This document shows positions 1 through 8,379 of a stretch of 64,000 nt of DNA, piece after piece (position 1 is the stretch's first letter; the number at the start of each line of letters is the position of its first letter). Origin of the DNA: Pseudomonas sp. LP_7_YM (GTDB lineage: Bacteria; Pseudomonadota; Gammaproteobacteria; Pseudomonadales; Pseudomonadaceae); the NCBI RefSeq assembly GCF_004364435.1, contig NZ_SOCT01000001.1, positions 744,001 through 808,000 of the forward strand, in the 5' to 3' direction. The notes beneath the pieces were generated by a model. It saw only the letters and a list, made by a program, of their open reading frames with translations, was not told where the DNA came from and made no database searches. A program made the position numbers and the translations under genes.

Positions 1-982
1 GCAGCTCGGCGGTGTGCACCTGGTTGTGATGACAGAATTTGTAAGCGGCTCTCAACAGGGTCCGTTCGACGTGCTCATGCAGGTTATCCACCTGTTCTTC
101 GAACAGTCGGTGCAGCGCCTGATCCAGCAGCCCCATTGCCGATTCGTCCGTTGGCGGATGCTCGTCCGGGCGCTCGATGCGCAGGTTGGACAGGCGCAGG
201 TCGTCACTCTGAATCACGCCGTCGCGGCAAATCAGCAGCGTGTGATGAATGACGTTTTCCAGCTCGCGAATGTTCCCCGGCCAGCTGTAGGTGGCCAGCT
301 TGTGCTCGGCTGCCGGACTCAGCCGAACCTCCCCGTAACCCAGCCGTTTGGTGTAACTGGCGATGAAGTAGTGAACCAGTGCAATGATGTCCCCCGGTCG
401 GTCCCTGAGCGGGCTGAGCTCCAGATTGACCACGTTGAGCCGGTAAAACAAGTCTTCGCGAAAATGCCCTGCATTGATGGCTTTTTCCAGTTGCACGTTG
501 GTCGCGGCCAGCACCCGGACATTGATCGCAATACTCTTGCGCGAGCCTAGCCTGACCACCTCGCGCTCTTGCAGCACGCGCAGCAACTTCACCTGAATCG
601 ACATCGGCAGATCACCGATTTCGTCGAGAAACAGCGTTCCGCCGTTGGCTTCCTCGAACCAGCCGGCTTTGGCACTCAGTGCTCCGGTGAACGCACCTTT
701 TTCGTGGCCGAACAGTTCGGCCTCCACCAATGATTCGGAGAACGCTCCGCAATTGACCGCGACGAAGGCCTGGGTCTTACGCGTGCTCAGATTATGGATG
801 TGGCGCGCCACCAGTTCCTTGCCAGTGCCGGTTTCACCAATGATGAGCACGCTCGCCTCGCTGGGTGCGACCTGCTGCAGATGCTTGAGCAGGGCTTTGG
901 ATTTGGGGTCTTCGAACACTTGCGCCGTAGCACGGATCGAGGTGGCCAGGGCGGGCGAGGGCGGTAATGTCAGCAGTTGCAT
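1..982 (-). CDS. sfnR: Sigma-54-dependent activator, SfnR type (3' end beyond window)
   Basis: An enhancer-binding ATPase that would activate RNA polymerase holding sigma-54. The reading frame starts at an ATG at 982 with AGGGG just upstream and runs off the left edge, so the C-terminal helix-turn-helix is not seen. Visible motifs in order: Walker A GETGTGKE near residue 50, sigma-54 contact loop GAFTGA near 97, Walker B FLDEIGD near 117, and the arginine-finger region NVVNLELSPLRDR. The AAA+ domain begins almost at once, so there is no N-terminal sensor domain; such proteins are controlled by their amount. This build, and its place 8 bases behind a DszC-like oxygenase gene, match SfnR of the sfnECR operon known from Pseudomonas putida, where it switches on dimethyl sulfone use under sulfate starvation. 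Two sigma-54-type promoters in this window are plausible targets. The family call is firm; SfnR orthology is inferred. Confidence 0.8.
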   Translation of the reverse strand, partial: MQLLTLPPSPALATSIRATAQVFEDPKSKALLKHLQQVAPSEASVLIIGETGTGKELVARHIHNLSTRKTQAFVAVNCGAFSESLVEAELFGHEKGAFTGALSAKAGWFEEANGGTLFLDEIGDLPMSIQVKLLRVLQEREVVRLGSRKSIAINVRVLAATNVQLEKAINAGHFREDLFYRLNVVNLELSPLRDRPGDIIALVHYFIASYTKRLGYGEVRLSPAAEHKLATYSWPGNIRELENVIHHTLLICRDGVIQSDDLRLSNLRIERPDEHPPTDESAMGLLDQALHRLFEEQVDNLHEHVERTLLRAAYKFCHHNQVHTAEL

Positions 983-990
983 GATGACCC

Positions 991-2178
991 CTATGAGTAA
1001 AAAGTCGGGATGGGCGCAGTGCCGTTGAGAGCCCAGTCACCCAGTTCATGAAGTTTGTAATCCAGCGGGTCGTGCAGGCTTTGGGTGCGCAGGTTGCGCC
1101 AGTGCCTGTCGAGGGCGACCGAGGCGTGAGTGGCCCGCGCACCGGTGACCTCGAAGACCTTGCTACACAGATCCAAACCATGGCGGCTGGCGGCGACCTT
1201 GGCAGTGGCGATGGCAATGGCGGTTTCGCCACGCTCTTCACGTGTCAACGCCGAACCTTTGTTCCAGGCCTCGTCCAGCACCCAGCCTGCGCGTTCGACC
1301 AGCAGGCGTGTGCTTTCCAGTGCGACCCAGAAGTCGCCGTAGTGGCTGAGCACATAAGGGTCTTCTGCGGTGTGTGCGGCACTGGAGCGGAACCAGGGCC
1401 GGGCTTCCTCGCGGGTGTATTTGCGTGCTTCCTCAAAGGCGCCTTCAGCGATACCGAGGAAGATATTGGCAAAGTGCAGTTGCGCGATCAGTGGCCGCAG
1501 GCAGGCGAACGGCGTGCTGAGCGGGCCGGGATCGAGCAGCAGGTCGGACTCTTCGACACGTACGCGCTTGAAGGTCACGCTGCCGCTGTCGGTCTGGCGC
1601 TGGCCCATGTTGTACCAGTCATTGTGCAGGGTGATGCCGCTGCGCCCGCTGGGTATCGCGGCGATCAACAGCTTGCCGCCTGCCGCTTCGTCAACGGCCG
1701 AGGCGATGAGCATTTGCGAATCGTTGGCGCCGGAACAGAAACTCTTCTGTCCGGAAAACTCGCGCCAGCCATCGTGGCCCTTGACCACGGTACGGGTGTC
1801 CAGTGGGTTGAGGGTGTTGCCCCAGAACCAGTTGTTGCTGGCGGTGAGCGTGAACCAGGTTTGCCACTGCGAGGGTTTGGCGAACAGGCGCACGGTCGCC
1901 AGCATCAGGTGATGAAACCCGAAGACATGGGCGATCGAGCTGTCGACCCGGGCGAATTCGCGCACCACGTCGAAGGTCTCGGACCAACTGGCATCCAGCC
2001 CGCCGAATTGACGGGGAATGCTCAGGGACAGCAGCCCGCTGTGACGCAGCCTGTCTCGCTCGACCTTGGGCGTACCGCCGCGGGCGTCGCGGTCGACTGC
2101 CGTACGGGCAAATTCGCTCGCCAGTTCACGGGCGGTATCCAGTGGTGCCTTCCGGGCGTTGAGTAAGCTGACAGTCAC
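991..2178 (-). CDS. sfnC: Acyl-CoA dehydrogenase-fold FMNH2-dependent monooxygenase, SfnC/DszC-like
   Basis: A 395-residue protein of the acyl-CoA dehydrogenase fold, closest in character to the reduced-flavin oxygenases (DszC, SfnB/SfnC) that oxidise organosulfur compounds. Seen: the helical N-terminal domain with FGGLDASW, a middle beta domain (GQKSFCSGA, GQRQTDSGSVTF), and a C-terminal helical end with ALDRHWRNLRTQSLHDPLDYK, the signature of this subgroup and shared with the second such gene at 32968-34206. The start is a GTG at 2178 with GAGG about ten bases upstream. It precedes the SfnR-type activator by 8 bases, so the two are probably co-transcribed, as in the sfnECR operon; no sfnE-like flavin reductase is adjacent here. 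The exact substrate is unknown, and SfnB versus SfnC naming cannot be settled by eye. Confidence 0.65.
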   Translation of the reverse strand: MTVSLLNARKAPLDTARELASEFARTAVDRDARGGTPKVERDRLRHSGLLSLSIPRQFGGLDASWSETFDVVREFARVDSSIAHVFGFHHLMLATVRLFAKPSQWQTWFTLTASNNWFWGNTLNPLDTRTVVKGHDGWREFSGQKSFCSGANDSQMLIASAVDEAAGGKLLIAAIPSGRSGITLHNDWYNMGQRQTDSGSVTFKRVRVEESDLLLDPGPLSTPFACLRPLIAQLHFANIFLGIAEGAFEEARKYTREEARPWFRSSAAHTAEDPYVLSHYGDFWVALESTRLLVERAGWVLDEAWNKGSALTREERGETAIAIATAKVAASRHGLDLCSKVFEVTGARATHASVALDRHWRNLRTQSLHDPLDYKLHELGDWALNGTAPIPTFYS

Positions 2179-2213
2179 AGCGGGTCACCTCTTCCTTGTG
2201 TTGGTTTGAATTC

Positions 2214-2229
2214 GGAGCGATGGCGCTCC
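2214..2229. terminator. Short hairpin between exbD and the SfnC-like gene
   Basis: Perfect 6-base arms GGAGCG and CGCTCC around ATGG. There is no clear T run on either side. It lies between the exbD stop and the start of the SfnC-like gene, so it could weaken read-through from tonB-exbB-exbD. The terminator role is a guess. Confidence 0.3.
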
Positions 2230-2253
2230 TCGGCGTTTCTGACGCACACATCT

Positions 2254-2283
2254 CTGTGGGCGCGAATGAATTCGCTGCCACAG
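2254..2283. repeat. REP-like palindrome
   Basis: A 30-base imperfect palindrome: outer arms CTGTGG and CCACAG, inner arms GCGAAT and ATTCGC separated by GA. The core resembles the short extragenic palindromes common between Pseudomonas genes (GTGGGAGCGAATTCATTCGC type). It sits in the 128-base gap between exbD and the SfnC-like gene. Confidence 0.55.
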
Positions 2284-2306
2284 GTCCATGGCAACCCTGG
2301 AGCAGG

Positions 2307-2708
2307 CTATTTCGCCGTGATCACCGACAACTTGGTAATGCCCGCCTTCTCGATCGAAGCCATGGCCCGTGCTACCTCGCCGTAATTCACGCCGTTGTCT
2401 GCCTGCAACTGCACGCGCACATCGGCGTTCTTTTCCCTGGCCGAACGCAGGTTGGTTTCCAGCAGGTCCGGCTGGATCTCGTCCTTGTTGATGAACAGCT
2501 TGCCCTTGTCATCGATGCTTACCACCAGCGGGTCTTTCTGTTCCACCGGCGCGACCGCTTCGGTTTTCGGCAGGTTGATCGGGATCGAGTTGGTCAGCAG
2601 CGGCGCAGTGACGATGAACACCACCAACAACACCAGCATCACGTCCACCAGTGGCGTGACGTTGATTTCGCTCAGCACTTCGTCGCTGTCTTGTGTGGAA
2701 AAAGCCAT
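2307..2708 (-). CDS. exbD: ExbD/TolR-family proton-channel subunit
   Basis: A 133-residue inner-membrane protein that, with ExbB, uses the proton gradient to energise TonB. One N-terminal membrane segment lies at about residues 17-38 and carries the family aspartate in NVTPLVDVML, where protons are thought to pass; the rest is a periplasmic domain. The length is normal for ExbD. The ATG at 2708 lies one base after the exbB stop, so translation is coupled. The tonB-exbB-exbD order and the facing TonB-dependent receptor at 4956 make an ExbD role far likelier than TolR. Confidence 0.9.
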   Translation of the reverse strand: MAFSTQDSDEVLSEINVTPLVDVMLVLLVVFIVTAPLLTNSIPINLPKTEAVAPVEQKDPLVVSIDDKGKLFINKDEIQPDLLETNLRSAREKNADVRVQLQADNGVNYGEVARAMASIEKAGITKLSVITAK

Positions 2709-2709
2709 C

Positions 2710-3435
2710 TCAGGACGCCTCCTTCACTTTCTGTCCAGCGACCGTAGCGCCGGATTTGTTCAGCACCGGATGCAGCAACACACGGAACGAATGCTTCTGC
2801 GCCAGGCTGTAGAAGTCATGGGCAAAATCATCGAGGTCCGCTGCGGTGAGCTTCAGGCGCCGCAGGTAGTAGTTGTAAACCAGCACCGCGGGCACCGCGA
2901 CGGCAATACCGACCCCGGTGGCGACCAGTGCTGCACCAATGGGACCTGCCACCGTTTCCAGGCTGGCCGAACCCGCGGCGCTGATGCCCTTGAGCGCCGA
3001 CATGATCCCCCACACGGTCCCGAACAACCCGATGAAGGGCGAGGTGCTGCCGATACTGGCCAGAATCGCCAGGCCGGTTTCCAGCGAGCGGCGCTCACGG
3101 ACGATCTGCTGACGCAGGGCTCGCTCCAGGCGATCCTGGTGGTTGATCGCCTGGCTCAGGTCAGCGGCCTGACCGCCCTCCGGGACCTGGATTGCGGCAT
3201 AACCTGCCAGTGCCACGCGGGCAGCAGCGCCCGGTTGGGTCTGCGCCAGTTCAGCGGCAGAGTCCAGGCTCGACGCGGCCCAGAATTGCTTGTGGAATTT
3301 CTTGTCCTGACCCTTGAGCCGGGCGAACTGCACACCCTTGAGCAGGGCCAGGCCCCAGGTGGCGACGGAAAAGACGATCAGCAGCCAGATGACGGCGCCT
3401 TCAATGGACGCGAATGGGGATGCGATGACGTTCAT
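2710..3435 (-). CDS. exbB: ExbB/MotA-TolQ-family proton-channel subunit
   Basis: A 241-residue multi-pass membrane protein that forms the proton channel of the TonB motor. Seen: an N-terminal membrane helix at about residues 10-32, a cytoplasmic stretch, then two further helices with the family motif TSPFIGLFGTVWGIM and the small-residue helix GPIGAALVATGVGIAVAVPA. The start chosen is the ATG at 3435 with GGAG six bases upstream; an upstream in-frame TTG at 3447 overlaps that ribosome site and is less likely. It is middle gene of tonB-exbB-exbD. Confidence 0.9.
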   Translation of the reverse strand: MNVIASPFASIEGAVIWLLIVFSVATWGLALLKGVQFARLKGQDKKFHKQFWAASSLDSAAELAQTQPGAAARVALAGYAAIQVPEGGQAADLSQAINHQDRLERALRQQIVRERRSLETGLAILASIGSTSPFIGLFGTVWGIMSALKGISAAGSASLETVAGPIGAALVATGVGIAVAVPAVLVYNYYLRRLKLTAADLDDFAHDFYSLAQKHSFRVLLHPVLNKSGATVAGQKVKEAS

Positions 3436-3530
3436 GTGGTTCTCCAAAAGGCCGGAAATCGTTGCAGCGACGCGCCTTTTGTCAGGTGGCCCGCAGTGTC
3501 ACGAATAGGTTGAGTGAGTGGTTTTGAAAA

Positions 3531-4346
3531 TTATCGGATCTTGAAATCGATGGGCACGCTGACCCAGCCGTCGACCGGGTCGTTGCCCTGCTTGGCCGGC
3601 ACGAAGCTCCAGCGCTTGACGGCGGCTTGTGCCGCTTCGTCCAGCTGTTCGTGGCCGCTGCTTTTCTGGATCTGAATCTCGCTCGGCTTGCCGGTGCCCA
3701 GCACGTGTACACGCAGCAATACCGTGCCTTCCCAGTTGCGCCGCATGGCCAGCGCCGGGTATTCCGGGGCGGGGTTATGCAGGTAACCGGCATTGGCCGA
3801 GGCCGGGGTAATCGGTGCTGGCGCGGGCGGTGCAGGTGGTGCCGGGGCTGCCACCGGTTGCGGTGGCGCAGGCGGCGCGGGTGGTTGTTCCACCGGTTTG
3901 GCGACCGGTTTGGGCACTGGTTTCACGACCGGCTTGGGCTTGGGAATCGGCTTGGGCGGTGGCGGTTTCACGGCCAGTTCGTCTTCCACGGGCGGCGGTG
4001 GCTCGACCACGGGCTGCGCAATCGGCTCGGGCGGCGGTGGCGGAGTTTGGACCACGGGCGGCGCAGGCTGGGAAAACTCGATGGTCATCGGCGGGATTTC
4101 CGGCTGCACCACGGGCAAGGCCGGCGTTGGCGAGCTGTTGACCCAGTAGATCACCGCGCCGTGCAGCACCAGGGCGACGACGCCGAGCAGTACGGCTTCG
4201 CGGCGACTGAGGATGCGCCGGGGCATGGTCTGCAGGCGTGACAGCGCCAAAGGGCCGCGATAGGCCCGGCCCAGGTCGAGCAGTTCGGCGCCCGGTGCCT
4301 GACGCCAGAGCACATCCCGTGCATTGGCGGTTTGGGCATTGGCCAT
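3531..4346 (-). CDS. tonB: TonB energy-transducing protein
   Basis: A 271-residue TonB. An unusually long cytoplasmic N-terminus (about 48 residues) precedes the single membrane anchor at about 49-68 (AVLLGVVALVLHG), then a proline-rich spacer with repeated Pro-Lys and Pro-Val units at about 80-185 that spans the periplasm. The C-terminal TonB domain from about 190 has the expected YPALAMRRNWEGTV, SSGHEQLDEAA and WSFVPA elements. The ATG at 4346 has AGGAG seven bases upstream. It heads the tonB-exbB-exbD operon and is divergent from a TonB-dependent receptor. This looks like a dedicated TonB system, not the housekeeping copy; that is inference from context. Confidence 0.93.
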   Translation of the reverse strand: MANAQTANARDVLWRQAPGAELLDLGRAYRGPLALSRLQTMPRRILSRREAVLLGVVALVLHGAVIYWVNSSPTPALPVVQPEIPPMTIEFSQPAPPVVQTPPPPPEPIAQPVVEPPPPVEDELAVKPPPPKPIPKPKPVVKPVPKPVAKPVEQPPAPPAPPQPVAAPAPPAPPAPAPITPASANAGYLHNPAPEYPALAMRRNWEGTVLLRVHVLGTGKPSEIQIQKSSGHEQLDEAAQAAVKRWSFVPAKQGNDPVDGWVSVPIDFKIR

Positions 4347-4466
4347 TGATTTACTCCTGGCTATTAGACAAAACGGAACTCAAGACAAAACGCGAATTGA
4401 CGTGCCGTGTGCATCGCTCATGCAACAGACTTCACTGGGCCGCGTACATGAGACGTACATTGCCAG

Positions 4467-4482
4467 AGCAAGAGCCATACCA
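4467..4482 (-). promoter_or_regulatory. Possible sigma-54 promoter for tonB-exbB-exbD
   Basis: On the minus strand the bases read TGGTATGGCTCTTGCT. The GG and GC doublets are 12 bases apart as in -24/-12 promoters, and the -12 part TTGCT is ideal; the -24 part TGGTATG departs from TGGCACG at two places. Transcription would begin near 4455, about 110 bases before tonB. The match is moderate. Confidence 0.35.
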
Positions 4483-4783
4483 ATTGCCGATTGCCTGCAA
4501 AACAAGCTGTTTAATAGGTGAATAACAGTGCGCAGTTGTAGGCTGCGAATTTTTTTGTCAATCCGCTGTTGCCCCGCGAACAGTGAGTGTTATGAGCGCA
4601 TGTGATTTAGTTATATGAAAGGGTTCTGATTCATCCCCTTGAATCATTCCTCGTTTGAAAACATGCGCGAGCAGGGGCGAGCAAATTCTTTTTCAACTAA
4701 CGCCTGATGAGCACCTTGGAAAGAAATAGGATGCCTCATCGGTTAATGGCTTGCACAGTCAAAATTTTTCTATCGCGACCCAC

Positions 4784-4799
4784 TGTTGGCAAAACGACA
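4784..4799. promoter_or_regulatory. Candidate activator site TGTTG-N6-CRACA
   Basis: TGTTG, six bases, CGACA: an imperfect inverted repeat about 75-90 bases upstream of the -24 element at 4872. The same layout occurs at 34341-34356 upstream of the sigma-54 promoter of sfnG. A binding site for the SfnR-type activator is proposed by inference. The 4347-4955 gap is AT-richer than its surroundings; no convincing Fur box was found in it. Confidence 0.35.
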
Positions 4800-4871
4800 G
4801 CGTCACAACAAAGTGTCGGTGAGCAAATCCCGATTTTGGTCTTTATTCCGCTAAAACGGGTGAAAACCACG

Positions 4872-4887
4872 TGGCACGAACCCTGCT
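4872..4887 (+). promoter_or_regulatory. Sigma-54 (-24/-12) promoter for the TonB-dependent receptor
   Basis: Bases TGGCACGAACCCTGCT match the consensus TGGCACG-N4-TTGCW at all but one position, with the required 12-base spacing from GG (4873) to GC (4885). Predicted start near 4898, about 58 bases before the TTG start of the receptor gene. Confidence 0.7.
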
Positions 4888-4955
4888 AAGTGGGTCTGGA
4901 GCGCGACTATACGAATAGATGCTCCAACTGATGTTCAACTTTCAGGAGCAGGGAT

Positions 4956-7085
4956 TTGATACGGCAACGGTTTGATAGGCGCGCTCGGCGCCTCGACGCA
5001 TTGGCCACGGCATCGAGCCTGGGCATCTTGTTGATGTTGGTCCACGCTGCTTCCTTTGCCGCGCAGGCGTCCACCGAACAGAGTGCTCAAGACCCGAAAC
5101 TGGCGACGGTCACCGTGAATGGCACGGCGGCCAGCGAAGCGCAAAAAGCCGAAAAGCAACTGGCCAAAGTACCCGGCAAGACGGCGGTTATCGATAACCA
5201 CGAAGTCGAAAAAGGTCGAGCCTCCAATGCCGAGGACGTGCTGGCTTTACAGCCGGGTGTGTTCGCCCAGGCCACCAGCGGTTCGGCGGCCAACAAAATC
5301 TCGATCCGTGGCTCGGGCCTGAACACCTTCTATCAAGGTTACGTGTTGGGCATCAAGTTTCTATTCGACGGCCTGCCGCTGACAGGCCCCGGCGGCACTC
5401 AGGAAGATATGCTCGACATGGCCGGTGTCGACCACACGGAAGTGCTGTACGGCGCCAATGCCTTTAATTATTCGGCTTTATCGTTGGGTGGGGCTATTAA
5501 CTTCGTCAGCAAGACCGGTCGTACCGATCCCGGTAATTACGCGCGCTTCGAAGCGGGCAGCTACGGCTATCGCAAACAGGTACTGAGTACCGGTGGCATT
5601 GAGGGCAACGCTGACTACTATGTCAGTCTGCAACACAATGAACGCGATGGTTATCAAGACAATACCGCTAATAAAGGTCAGGGGATCGTTGCCAACTTTG
5701 GCTATGTATTCAACCTGAAACTGGAGACGCGTTTCTTTCTGCGGTATCGCGAAGAAACTCTGAGCCAGGGCAACACGCTGACCAAATACCAGATCAAGCA
5801 TGACCCAACCAGCAATCTTGTACCCTTCGGGCGCAAGAAAGACGGTACAACGCTGCTGGGCAGTAAAACCACCTACACCTTTGATGACAACGCCAAACTG
5901 GAAGTCGGTCTGGGCTACAACGATTACCCCCTGTACAACGGCTGGCGTTACTCGGCCACGCCCCAAAACTGGCGCTCCAAGGACGTCAACCTGACCCTGC
6001 GTTATCTGCGCACCGGCGATTCCTTTCTCGGTTTCAATAGCGACAGTACCGCGACCTTCAGCACCACCCGCGCTTACCTGGCCGACGTGAAATCCCATAG
6101 CAGGGCGACCAGGGTCAAGCAACAGGAAGCCAACTTCACCGGCTCCCGCGACACCGTGTTCTCCTTGGGCAATGAGCTGCAACTGACCGACAACCTGTGG
6201 CTGTCCACCGGCCTTTCATTCATCGACATCAAGCGCAAGGCTGACATCGAATACACCACCGCCGTCAACACCACTGCGTTTCCCAACGGTGTGGAGTATG
6301 AGGAGCACGACACCGCCCCACGCATCGGCCTGCGCTACCAGCTCACGCCGGAATTCGAACTGTTCGGCAATGTCAGTCGCTCCATTGACCCGCCTGTCAC
6401 CTGGCAACTGGGCAGCACCGGTACGCCTTATATCCGCGACGTTCGCCCGCAAAAGGCCAATACGGTGGAGTTCGGTATCCGCGGCGGCCACGGCATCTTC
6501 GATGGCAGCCTGACGGTGTATCGTTCGTGGGTTCAGAAGGAGCTGCTGTCGGTGGTGGTGCGTCAGGCCACGGCCACTCAGGATCAACTGGTCGCGACGT
6601 CCAATGGCAGCCCGACCCTCCACCAAGGCATCGAGGCAGGGCTGAACGCGCAGGTGTGGCAAGGGCAGGGCGGCGATACGGTCACCCTGCGTCAGGCCTA
6701 CACCTACAACGACTTTCACTATCGCCATGACGCCACCTTCGGTGACAACCAGTTGCCCGGCCTGCCACGTCAGGTCTATCAGGCCGAGCTTGAGTATCGG
6801 CAGCCGAGCGGCTTCTACGCGCAGTTGAATGCGCGCGTTGCGTCCAGCTATTACGTGGACTTCGCCAACTCCCTCGGTGCGCCGTCCTACACACTGTGGG
6901 GGGCGAAAGTCGGGTATGAAGCGCCGAACAGGAAGTGGGAAGTGTTCGTCGATGCGCGCAACCTGACCAATCAGCGCTATGCGACGGCGTCCAACACTGC
7001 CTACGATGCAAAAGGCGAGGACTCTGCCAACTTCTATCCGGGCGATCCGATCAACGTGACTACCGGTGTTTCTTACCGGTTCTGA
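4956..7085 (+). CDS. TonB-dependent outer-membrane receptor
   Basis: A 709-residue outer-membrane receptor of the FecA/FhuA-like class. Seen: a signal peptide with a hydrophobic core near residues 20-36 (cleavage around AASFAAQA), a TonB-box-like ATVTVNG at about 50, a plug domain to about residue 185 with ISIRGSG, FLFDGLPL and LSLGGAINF, then a 22-strand-type barrel of alternating polar and aromatic segments ending in the C-terminal Phe of GVSYRF. There is no ATG near the start; the TTG at 4956 has AGGAG about ten bases upstream. A strong sigma-54 promoter lies just upstream and tonB-exbB-exbD is divergent. The neighbours deal with organosulfur compounds, so the ligand may be a sulfur source and not iron; this is inference. 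Substrate unknown. Confidence 0.9.
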   Translation: MIRQRFDRRARRLDALATASSLGILLMLVHAASFAAQASTEQSAQDPKLATVTVNGTAASEAQKAEKQLAKVPGKTAVIDNHEVEKGRASNAEDVLALQPGVFAQATSGSAANKISIRGSGLNTFYQGYVLGIKFLFDGLPLTGPGGTQEDMLDMAGVDHTEVLYGANAFNYSALSLGGAINFVSKTGRTDPGNYARFEAGSYGYRKQVLSTGGIEGNADYYVSLQHNERDGYQDNTANKGQGIVANFGYVFNLKLETRFFLRYREETLSQGNTLTKYQIKHDPTSNLVPFGRKKDGTTLLGSKTTYTFDDNAKLEVGLGYNDYPLYNGWRYSATPQNWRSKDVNLTLRYLRTGDSFLGFNSDSTATFSTTRAYLADVKSHSRATRVKQQEANFTGSRDTVFSLGNELQLTDNLWLSTGLSFIDIKRKADIEYTTAVNTTAFPNGVEYEEHDTAPRIGLRYQLTPEFELFGNVSRSIDPPVTWQLGSTGTPYIRDVRPQKANTVEFGIRGGHGIFDGSLTVYRSWVQKELLSVVVRQATATQDQLVATSNGSPTLHQGIEAGLNAQVWQGQGGDTVTLRQAYTYNDFHYRHDATFGDNQLPGLPRQVYQAELEYRQPSGFYAQLNARVASSYYVDFANSLGAPSYTLWGAKVGYEAPNRKWEVFVDARNLTNQRYATASNTAYDAKGEDSANFYPGDPINVTTGVSYRF

Positions 7086-7151
7086 TCTGATTGGGTGGGT
7101 GGCTCTGACGGCAGACTGAGCTCCGCAGACCTTATTGTCAGGAGACACCTC

Positions 7152-7532
7152 ATGCGTTTGTACGTCGTACGTCACGGCCAGACTCAGGCCAACGCCGAGC
7201 ACCGCTATCTGGGGTCGCTTGACCCCGAGTTGACAGAAACAGGACGCGAGCAAGCTGTCGCCCTGAGCCTTGAACTGCCCGACTCAATCGACAGCATCGT
7301 CGTCTCGCCCTTGCTGCGTGCCAGGCAGACGGCCGAGATCTTGAACTACAGCTTCAACCTGCCGGTCCAGGTGCTCGACGGCTTTCGGGAAAGGAGTGTC
7401 GGTGTCTACGAAGGGCTGACTCAGGCCGAGGCACAACAATTTCTCCCCGCCCTGTGGCAGCGGAACATTACCCGTCAGTGGGCCGTTGGCCCACCGGAAG
7501 GGGAGTCGATTGTTGAGGTGGTGCAGCGCTAG
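7152..7532 (+). pseudogene. Histidine phosphatase (phosphoglycerate-mutase family), C-terminally truncated
   Basis: A 126-residue fragment of a histidine phosphatase. The N-terminal catalytic motif YVVRHGQT is intact and the mid-region SPLLRARQTAEIL is typical. The frame stops at GESIVEVVQR, where family members (about 190-200 residues) still need about 60 residues including the second catalytic histidine. Reading past the stop in a shifted frame gives no recognisable continuation, so this is a truncation and not a simple frameshift. Start: ATG 7152 with AGGAG upstream, 66 bases after the receptor gene. It is likely non-functional. Confidence 0.65.
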
Positions 7533-7573
7533 CCCGCGCATTGGTCAGGCAGGATTTCTCGGACTTTTTTGAC

Positions 7574-7597
7574 TGGCAATTGGCAATTGGCAATTGG
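7574..7597. repeat. Tandem heptamer TGGCAAT x3
   Basis: Three perfect head-to-tail copies of TGGCAAT plus a partial fourth (TGG), 41 bases after the premature stop of the histidine phosphatase. It could mark the join of a past deletion or slippage event. Confidence 0.6.
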
Positions 7598-7729
7598 GAA
7601 ATGGGCACTGGCTGATGCTGGAAAATGTTGAACGGATTCAGCAGTACGAATTACCGGTGCAGAATCCTTTGCCAAGAGCGCCGGGGCTCGCTGGTGCTTT
7701 GGGTTTTGCGCAACTTTCTTGAGGCTTCC

Positions 7730-8302
7730 ATGCAGCGTGTGATGATCATTGGCCAGCCTGGGTCAGGAAAAAGTACCTTGGCTCGGGAGATGGGCAAGCG
7801 CACCGGGCTGCCAGTGATCCACATCGACATGATCCATTGGCAGCCCGGATGGATCGAGCGAAGTGCCGATGAAAAGACACGCCTTTGTCTTGAGGTCGAG
7901 GCGCGTGATCGGTGGATCTTCGAAGGCGGGCATTCGGCGACCTGGGACAGCCGTATTGCCCGGGCCGATCTGCTGGTATGGATTGATCGCTCGTCGGCGC
8001 TGAGGTTCTGGCGTGTGCTTCTTAGAACCTCGCTTCGGCGAGGTCGCTCACGTCCGGATCTTCCAGAGGGCTGCCCCGAGCAGTTAGGGAATCTCCCGGA
8101 GTTTTTCCGCTTCATGTGGGTCACCCGTAAATCGTCGCGGACCAGGATGAGGCATCTGGTAGCAGCGGCACCGTCGGCCTGTAGAGTCGTCCACCTGCGC
8201 AGTAACCGACAGACCCGGCTATTTTTCTCGAGTATCGGGGAGGCGGCGTTTATGGCGTCGCCGCAACCACAGCAGCAACCGACTAGCTCGGAACGCGGTT
8301 AG
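7730..8302 (+). CDS. P-loop nucleotide kinase-like ATPase (FlaR/adenylate-kinase-like)
   Basis: A 190-residue protein starting MQRVMIIGQPGSGKST, with a clear Walker A. The next segment, PVIHIDMIHWQPGW, is characteristic of the small topology-modulation/FlaR-type ATPases often annotated as adenylate-kinase-like. A later basic segment (LLRTSLRRGRSRPD) and the W-I-F-E-G-G-H stretch also fit. The ATG at 7730 has GAGG five bases upstream; the frame stays open further 5' but that part shows no conserved sequence. The C-terminus is longer than expected and Gln/Ser-rich. Substrate unknown; no operon link to its neighbours is evident. Confidence 0.65.
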   Translation: MQRVMIIGQPGSGKSTLAREMGKRTGLPVIHIDMIHWQPGWIERSADEKTRLCLEVEARDRWIFEGGHSATWDSRIARADLLVWIDRSSALRFWRVLLRTSLRRGRSRPDLPEGCPEQLGNLPEFFRFMWVTRKSSRTRMRHLVAAAPSACRVVHLRSNRQTRLFFSSIGEAAFMASPQPQQQPTSSERG

Positions 8303-8379
8303 GCCATGGTAGGCGAGTGATCACAGGTTGATCGTTTCCACGCTCTGCGTGCGCGATCTTATATAGCTGAGCCGCGCTT

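Noticed and set aside
1048..2166. 372-codon plus-strand frame
   Set aside because: Antisense shadow of the DszC/SfnC-like gene in GC-rich DNA; no recognisable protein features.
3793..4149. Gly-rich open frame on the plus strand
   Set aside because: It is the antisense shadow of the proline-rich part of TonB; the Gly runs are Pro codons read backward.
4347..4955. Fur box for tonB and the receptor
   Set aside because: Looked for a GATAATGATAATCATTATC-like site; no stretch came close, so iron control is not supported.
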